A model generated the notes under the pieces. It made no database searches. It saw only the letters and a program-made list of their open reading frames with translations, and was not told the DNA's origin. From Clostridia bacterium (GTDB lineage Bacteria > Bacillota > Clostridia > Christensenellales > Aristaeellaceae), in assembly GCA_017521565.1 (NCBI GenBank), contig JAFXCE010000144.1, positions 36,800 through 100,799 on the forward strand: a DNA stretch of 64,000 nt, given 5' to 3'. Made by a program: the position numbers and the translations under genes. Below are positions 58,974 to 64,000 of the stretch, piece by piece; position 1 is the stretch's first letter, and each line of letters opens with the position of its first letter.

Positions 58974-59741
58974 ATGGATGATTTCACATTCCGCGGACGG
59001 CACATCAGCGAATTCGGCGCGTCGGCGGCCTTTGGCGAGGCCATGCGCACGGGCGCGAAGATTCGCCGGGGCGAATATGCGCTGCCTGGCGGCGGAACGG
59101 TTGAGATCGGCGAGGGAACCTGGCAGCCTACGACGCGGCAGGTCTTTATCACGCCTGCGGACGGGGTAAATGCCGACGAGCGCTGGCGGCGCAGGCTTCT
59201 GACGTGGCTTCAGGCGGGACGCGGCGAGCTGGTGGCCGAGAGCGATCCGGACGTGCTGCGGATCGCGCAATTTGACGCGGACGGAACCTACGGCACGCAG
59301 GGCTGGCCGCTGGGCGTGCTTGCGCTGCAGATGACGCTGCAGCCGCTCAGCTACGACGTGCTGCCGGTGCAGGCCAGCGCGAGGACAGTTGGCGGTGAGG
59401 CAGCCTTATCGCTGGATATGGGCGAAGGGCTGGATACGCCGCTGCGTGTGGCGATCCGCTGCACATCGGGCGCGATTACGCGCGCGGAGATCTGCTCTGG
59501 AGGCAAGCGGCTCATTTTGGGCGCGCCGGCGCTTGACAGCGGCAGCGTGATCGAATATGACGCAGGCGAGTTCCTGCACAGCGCCGCGAGCATCAAAAAG
59601 GACGGCGTACTGACGTTTGCTCCGATTTCGAGCGGGCGCTGGGCACGGCTTGCCTGCCGGCCCGGTGAACTGATTACCGTGACCGTGGAGGGCGGTGAGG
59701 CGCAGGTGACGGTGACGGCGAGGGGGCGCTATCCGGCATGA
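58974..59741 (+). CDS. Distal tail protein (Dit-like)
   Basis: 255 residues with the siphovirus Dit layout: FTFRGRHISEFGASA at the start, TPADGVNADERWRRRLLTWL in the middle, and a beta-rich C-terminal part. Dit forms the hub joining tail tube to the tip. GGGGTGAT eight bases ahead selects ATG 58974; TTG 58965 and GTG 58971 are poorer alternatives. Confidence 0.75.
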   Translation: MDDFTFRGRHISEFGASAAFGEAMRTGAKIRRGEYALPGGGTVEIGEGTWQPTTRQVFITPADGVNADERWRRRLLTWLQAGRGELVAESDPDVLRIAQFDADGTYGTQGWPLGVLALQMTLQPLSYDVLPVQASARTVGGEAALSLDMGEGLDTPLRVAIRCTSGAITRAEICSGGKRLILGAPALDSGSVIEYDAGEFLHSAASIKKDGVLTFAPISSGRWARLACRPGELITVTVEGGEAQVTVTARGRYPA

Positions 59742-59760
59742 GGTCTTGGAGGAATAAACG

Positions 59761-61683
59761 ATGATTGAGCTTTACGATCCTGCGCTGCACCTGATGGGGA
59801 CTGTCGACTATGCGCTGAAGACCGGATACGAGATCAAGCACAATGATCTGAGCACGGCGTCGCTTGAGGTGGCCTGTGAAGATCCGGTCGTACAGAATAT
59901 TCTTGTGCCGGCGAGCTTCGTGCGGATATGGGACGGCGAGGAGGATCTCGGATTCTTCCGCTTTGCTGCGATCCCGCGGGACGAGCATGCACCTCAGGGC
60001 GTTTGCACGTACAGCCTGCAGAGCGCGGAATGCACGCTGCTGGACGATCTGCTCGAGGGCTGGCATGAGATCGGTGGTACCGGGATCAGCACGCGGGATG
60101 TGCTTGAGTACATTCTCGCGCGGCAGAGCGGGAAGGGCATGCGCTGGGTGCTGGGCGATTGTGACTTTAACGATTATTATCAGTACAACTTTCAGGATGT
60201 GACGCTGCTTGAGGCGATCATGAGCCTGGGCGAGACGCTGCTTGAGGAATATGAGTTTGTCTTTGACAGCACGTCGGTTCCTTGGACGATGCACCTGCGG
60301 CGGCTTGAGAGCGAGGCGATGTGCTCGCTGGTATATCGCAGGAACATGACCCGGTTTCGCAGGAGCGTGGACGGCCGCGTGGTGACGCGGCTGTACGGCC
60401 GGGGCTACGGAGAGGGCGACAATCAGCTGACGATTGCCGCTGTGAACGGTGGGAAGGATTACGTCGACGCGGACGCTGGAACGATGGACAAGTACGGCAT
60501 CCGCTGCGGCGTACATGTGGACACGCGGCAGACTGATCCCAAGACGCTTAAGGCGCACATGCTGAGGATCCTCGAGGCGGGAAAGCAGCCTGCGGTCAGC
60601 TACGAAGCGGACGCGATTGACCTTGCGCGCGCGACGGGCGAGAGCTGGGACCGCGTGGCGGTCGGCAAAAAGGTGCTGGTGCTTGACGAGATCCTGGGCG
60701 AGGCGATATCCGTACGGGTGACGTCGCGCAAGAAGGCCGACGTGGACGGCGATCCGGGCGGCGTGAGCTATACGCTTAACAACAGCATTGCCGATGCGGC
60801 GGAAGAACTCAATGAAATCCGCGACAAGATCGGCGTGCATGAGCTCTATAGCCAGGGCGCGACGAATATGTACGCCATGCAGGAAAGTGAAAATGCAGAC
60901 GCATCCCATCCTCTGGTGATGCGTTTTTACGTGCCCGGAAACGTGCTGCGGATCAACAGCTGCCTGATGACGTGGGAGGTTGACCGCTTCCGAACGCATA
61001 TCCGGATGGCGAAAGCCGGCGGCGGCAGCAGCCGGACAAGCCAGGAGGGCGGCGGCGCGACGATAAGTACGCCGGCATACGCAAACAGTTTTACTGCGGC
61101 GACAGGCGGGCCGCTGACAACGGGCGATGACAGCATGACGTCAACCGGAGGGGGCGGCGCTCACGTGCACAGCTTCAGCGTTGACACAACGGTGAATATC
61201 GGTCACTACCATACGATCTCCTCGCCGGGAACGTCGGGCGTGACGAGTGGCGTGGCCAACAACGGGACGCCGCCAGTCAAGGACAGCGGAACGACCAGCA
61301 AAGATGGAAACCACACGCATGATATGAACCATGTTCACACCGTGAAGGTGCAGGTGAAAATTCCGGCGATGGAATTTGAGATTTCGCCGCATACGCACAC
61401 GGTGGCAATTCCGGAACACGGGCACGAACTGGAATTCGGCATCTATGAGGGTGAACGGGCAGACAGCGTGCGCGTCGTGGTGGACGGTCAGGAGATCCCG
61501 AAGGACACAATCGGCGATGCACGGGAGATTGACGTTGCGCCTTACCTTAAAAAGAACGACGACGGCAAGGTGCGACGCGACGCATGGCATGAGGTGGAAT
61601 TTGTTCCCTCGGGGCTGACCCGATTGACAGCCAATCTCTTTTTTCAGGTGTTTATTCAGAGCAGGGGGGCAGGTGATTACTGA
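59761..61683 (+). CDS. Tail-associated protein (prophage tail / Tal-like) with HxH-rich fibre part
   Basis: 640 residues. The first 370 match Prophage_tail-type baseplate hub proteins (MIELYDPALHLMGTVDYAL, CTYSLQSAECTLLDDLLEGWHE). The C-terminal part (about 420-560) is Gly/Thr/Ser/His-rich with six HxH motifs (HVH, HYH, HTH, HVH, HTH, HGH). In T4-type fibres such motifs bind iron along a needle axis. GGAGG lies ahead of the ATG. A peptidase domain is not seen. The next start overlaps its stop. Confidence 0.78.
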   Translation: MIELYDPALHLMGTVDYALKTGYEIKHNDLSTASLEVACEDPVVQNILVPASFVRIWDGEEDLGFFRFAAIPRDEHAPQGVCTYSLQSAECTLLDDLLEGWHEIGGTGISTRDVLEYILARQSGKGMRWVLGDCDFNDYYQYNFQDVTLLEAIMSLGETLLEEYEFVFDSTSVPWTMHLRRLESEAMCSLVYRRNMTRFRRSVDGRVVTRLYGRGYGEGDNQLTIAAVNGGKDYVDADAGTMDKYGIRCGVHVDTRQTDPKTLKAHMLRILEAGKQPAVSYEADAIDLARATGESWDRVAVGKKVLVLDEILGEAISVRVTSRKKADVDGDPGGVSYTLNNSIADAAEELNEIRDKIGVHELYSQGATNMYAMQESENADASHPLVMRFYVPGNVLRINSCLMTWEVDRFRTHIRMAKAGGGSSRTSQEGGGATISTPAYANSFTAATGGPLTTGDDSMTSTGGGGAHVHSFSVDTTVNIGHYHTISSPGTSGVTSGVANNGTPPVKDSGTTSKDGNHTHDMNHVHTVKVQVKIPAMEFEISPHTHTVAIPEHGHELEFGIYEGERADSVRVVVDGQEIPKDTIGDAREIDVAPYLKKNDDGKVRRDAWHEVEFVPSGLTRLTANLFFQVFIQSRGAGDY

Positions 61684-62915
61684 TGAGTGAAGCAAGGACG
61701 TTTCTGATTGAGCAGACGGTTGATCTTGCGCGGGTCAACCCCATACACAGATACATGCAGGCGATGGAGCGAGGGGATGCAGGCGCGCATGAATGGCGCG
61801 TCACCGTCACGCGCGGCGCAAAGGTGATGTATCTTGATGGGCTGAAAGCCAGGTGCTACATCACGCGAGCGGCTAACGCCAAAGAGCGCGAGGAGGGGCT
61901 GGATACCGTCACGATCGTGCAGGATGCGCAGGTGAGTCCGGCGGCGGGAATGGTGAGCTGCGTGCTTGACGCGGCCTGTTACGAGGGAGTCGGAGCTGTA
62001 GCTGGCATGATGCGCCTGATTGGAGAGGATGGCGCGGAGACGACGATCGCAAAGATGACGGCAGCGCTTGAAAGCAATGCGGCGGGTGCGCTGCGCGACC
62101 CGCAGGGGTTGATTCCAACCCTTGAGATACTGCTTGCTCAGGTGGAGAGGATGGAAACCGGAACGAGCGCGATGGAAGAGGCGACAGAGGCGGCTGCCGA
62201 GCAGGCGCAGGCAGCCAGAACCGCAGCAGCTGCTGCGAAGGCTGCTGCTGCTGAAATCGATGGGATGACGGTATCGTACCATGAGGCGGAGGAGCTGTCG
62301 GCTGAGATCACCAAAAAGAACGGCGTCAAGCATATTGAATTTGGTCTGTGTCGCGGCGCGCCGGGATATGGACTTAGGTTCATGGGGATATACAAAAGCC
62401 TGTCCGGGCTTATGGACGCTGTGCCTTCTCCTTCGCAGGGAGATATGTATCTTGTCGGGAAGGAAGCTCCGTATGAAATCTTTATGTACAATGCGTACGG
62501 CAGTGTCGGAGGATGGATATCGCTTGGCGAGGCCAGCGGAATAGGCGTTGTTTGTGTTTGCGGAAAGTATCCCGATGAACAGGGTCATGTTTCGCTGAGC
62601 GGTTCGGATATCAGCGGCGTGGTGACAAGCGTGAACGGCGAGTGCGGCAAAATCATGATCCTTCCCGGGCACAGGGTGTTCAGCGGATCAGTCGAATTGA
62701 CTGTGGCTGCAGATGCATCGGATTCCATCGGCATCATGTTTGAGCGTCCGTTTGACGGCATACCGGAAGTGATGATCACGCAGAGCGGCACACCGGTTTT
62801 GGCATCGTTTGCTGCGGATGCGGTGACGGAGCGTGGTTTTACGCTGATGGTTGAAAATTATTCGGGCGCGCAGACGGATATCGCGCTGCGCTGGATGGCG
62901 ATCGGATATGAGTAA
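61683..62915 (+). CDS. Baseplate protein with BppU-like N-terminus and H-type lectin-like C-terminus
   Basis: 410 residues. The N-terminal 110 residues are a beta-domain like upper baseplate proteins. An Ala-rich coiled coil follows (about 155-195). The C-terminal segment [18 protein letters not shown], followed by [26 protein letters not shown], follows the H-type lectin layout, which may bind host saccharide. It probably helps attach the phage to its host. The start overlaps the previous stop (TGATG). Confidence 0.62.
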   Translation: MSEARTFLIEQTVDLARVNPIHRYMQAMERGDAGAHEWRVTVTRGAKVMYLDGLKARCYITRAANAKEREEGLDTVTIVQDAQVSPAAGMVSCVLDAACYEGVGAVAGMMRLIGEDGAETTIAKMTAALESNAAGALRDPQGLIPTLEILLAQVERMETGTSAMEEATEAAAEQAQAARTAAAAAKAAAAEIDGMTVSYHEAEELSAEITKKNGVKHIEFGLCRGAPGYGLRFMGIYKSLSGLMDAVPSPSQGDMYLVGKEAPYEIFMYNAYGSVGGWISLGEASGIGVVCVCGKYPDEQGHVSLSGSDISGVVTSVNGECGKIMILPGHRVFSGSVELTVAADASDSIGIMFERPFDGIPEVMITQSGTPVLASFAADAVTERGFTLMVENYSGAQTDIALRWMAIGYE

Positions 62916-62928
62916 TTGGAGGGATGAG

Positions 62929-63962
<1,034 letters not shown>

Positions 63963-63963
<1 letters not shown>

Positions 63964-64000
63964 TGGCAAACACGCAGATTGACGTGATCAGCAATGGCAC
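63963..64000 (+). CDS. Phage gene start, cut by the window end
   Basis: ATG at 63963 overlaps the fibre stop (TGATG), the arrangement used by other genes in this operon. Only MANTQIDVISNG is visible. A small structural or lysis-module protein is likely; nothing more can be said. Confidence 0.5.

Overview
The window looks like the chromosome of a spore-forming member of the Firmicutes, class Clostridia, with fairly high GC for that group. The evidence is a sleB-ypeB germination pair, a SpoIID-domain protein, an SpoVK-like AAA ATPase, a Gx-transporter/NusG-II pair, strong GGAGG ribosome sites and TTGACA/TATAAT promoters. The genus cannot be read from the sequence; an uncultured gut-type clostridium is a reasonable guess. 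No tRNA, rRNA, CRISPR array or insertion sequence was recognised.

Positions 1-35.4 kb are host chromosome. From left to right: the end of a TRAP transporter with a fructuronate/mannitol dehydrogenase and a GntR regulator (sugar-acid use); a secreted serine hydrolase; YitT; an aminopeptidase P-ispE pair; a small ORF coupled to sleB-ypeB; a Cys-rich protein; a flippase-AAA ATPase-ABC-F run; a lipoprotein followed by a likely 6S RNA gene; ApbE; a large SpoIID-SH3 protein; trmN6; nadD-yqeK-rsfS; a NusG-II protein with a Gx transporter; an HTH regulator fused to a superoxide-reductase-like domain; MarR-DegV; a galactokinase-family kinase; a CapD-like dehydratase; a second MarR; and a three-gene MotA/MotB-like (ZorAB-like) envelope motor module.

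Positions from about 35.5 kb to the end are the left part of a tailed-phage prophage of siphovirus type. A large serine recombinase sits at the left edge. The element has cut a short Cys-containing host gene after about 41 codons, and the 3' end of the recombinase frame lies in that host gene. Next come an origin-like region (two DnaA boxes and nine TGTGACA heptamers), a classical divergent repressor/Cro switch with palindromic operators, small zinc-finger early genes, a primase-helicase, an ArpU-like late regulator, HNH and terminase, head and neck genes in an unusual order, tail genes with a canonical A AAA AAC frameshift site, tape measure, distal tail and tail-associated proteins, a possible lectin-domain baseplate protein and a collagen-like fibre. 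Lysis genes and the right attachment site lie beyond the window.

The items most worth following up are the interrupted host gene (possibly a skin-like, excisable prophage), the recombinase frame that crosses the attachment junction, the origin-like iteron cluster, palindromic elements inserted in frame in phage genes, and the orphan ZorAB-like motor module.
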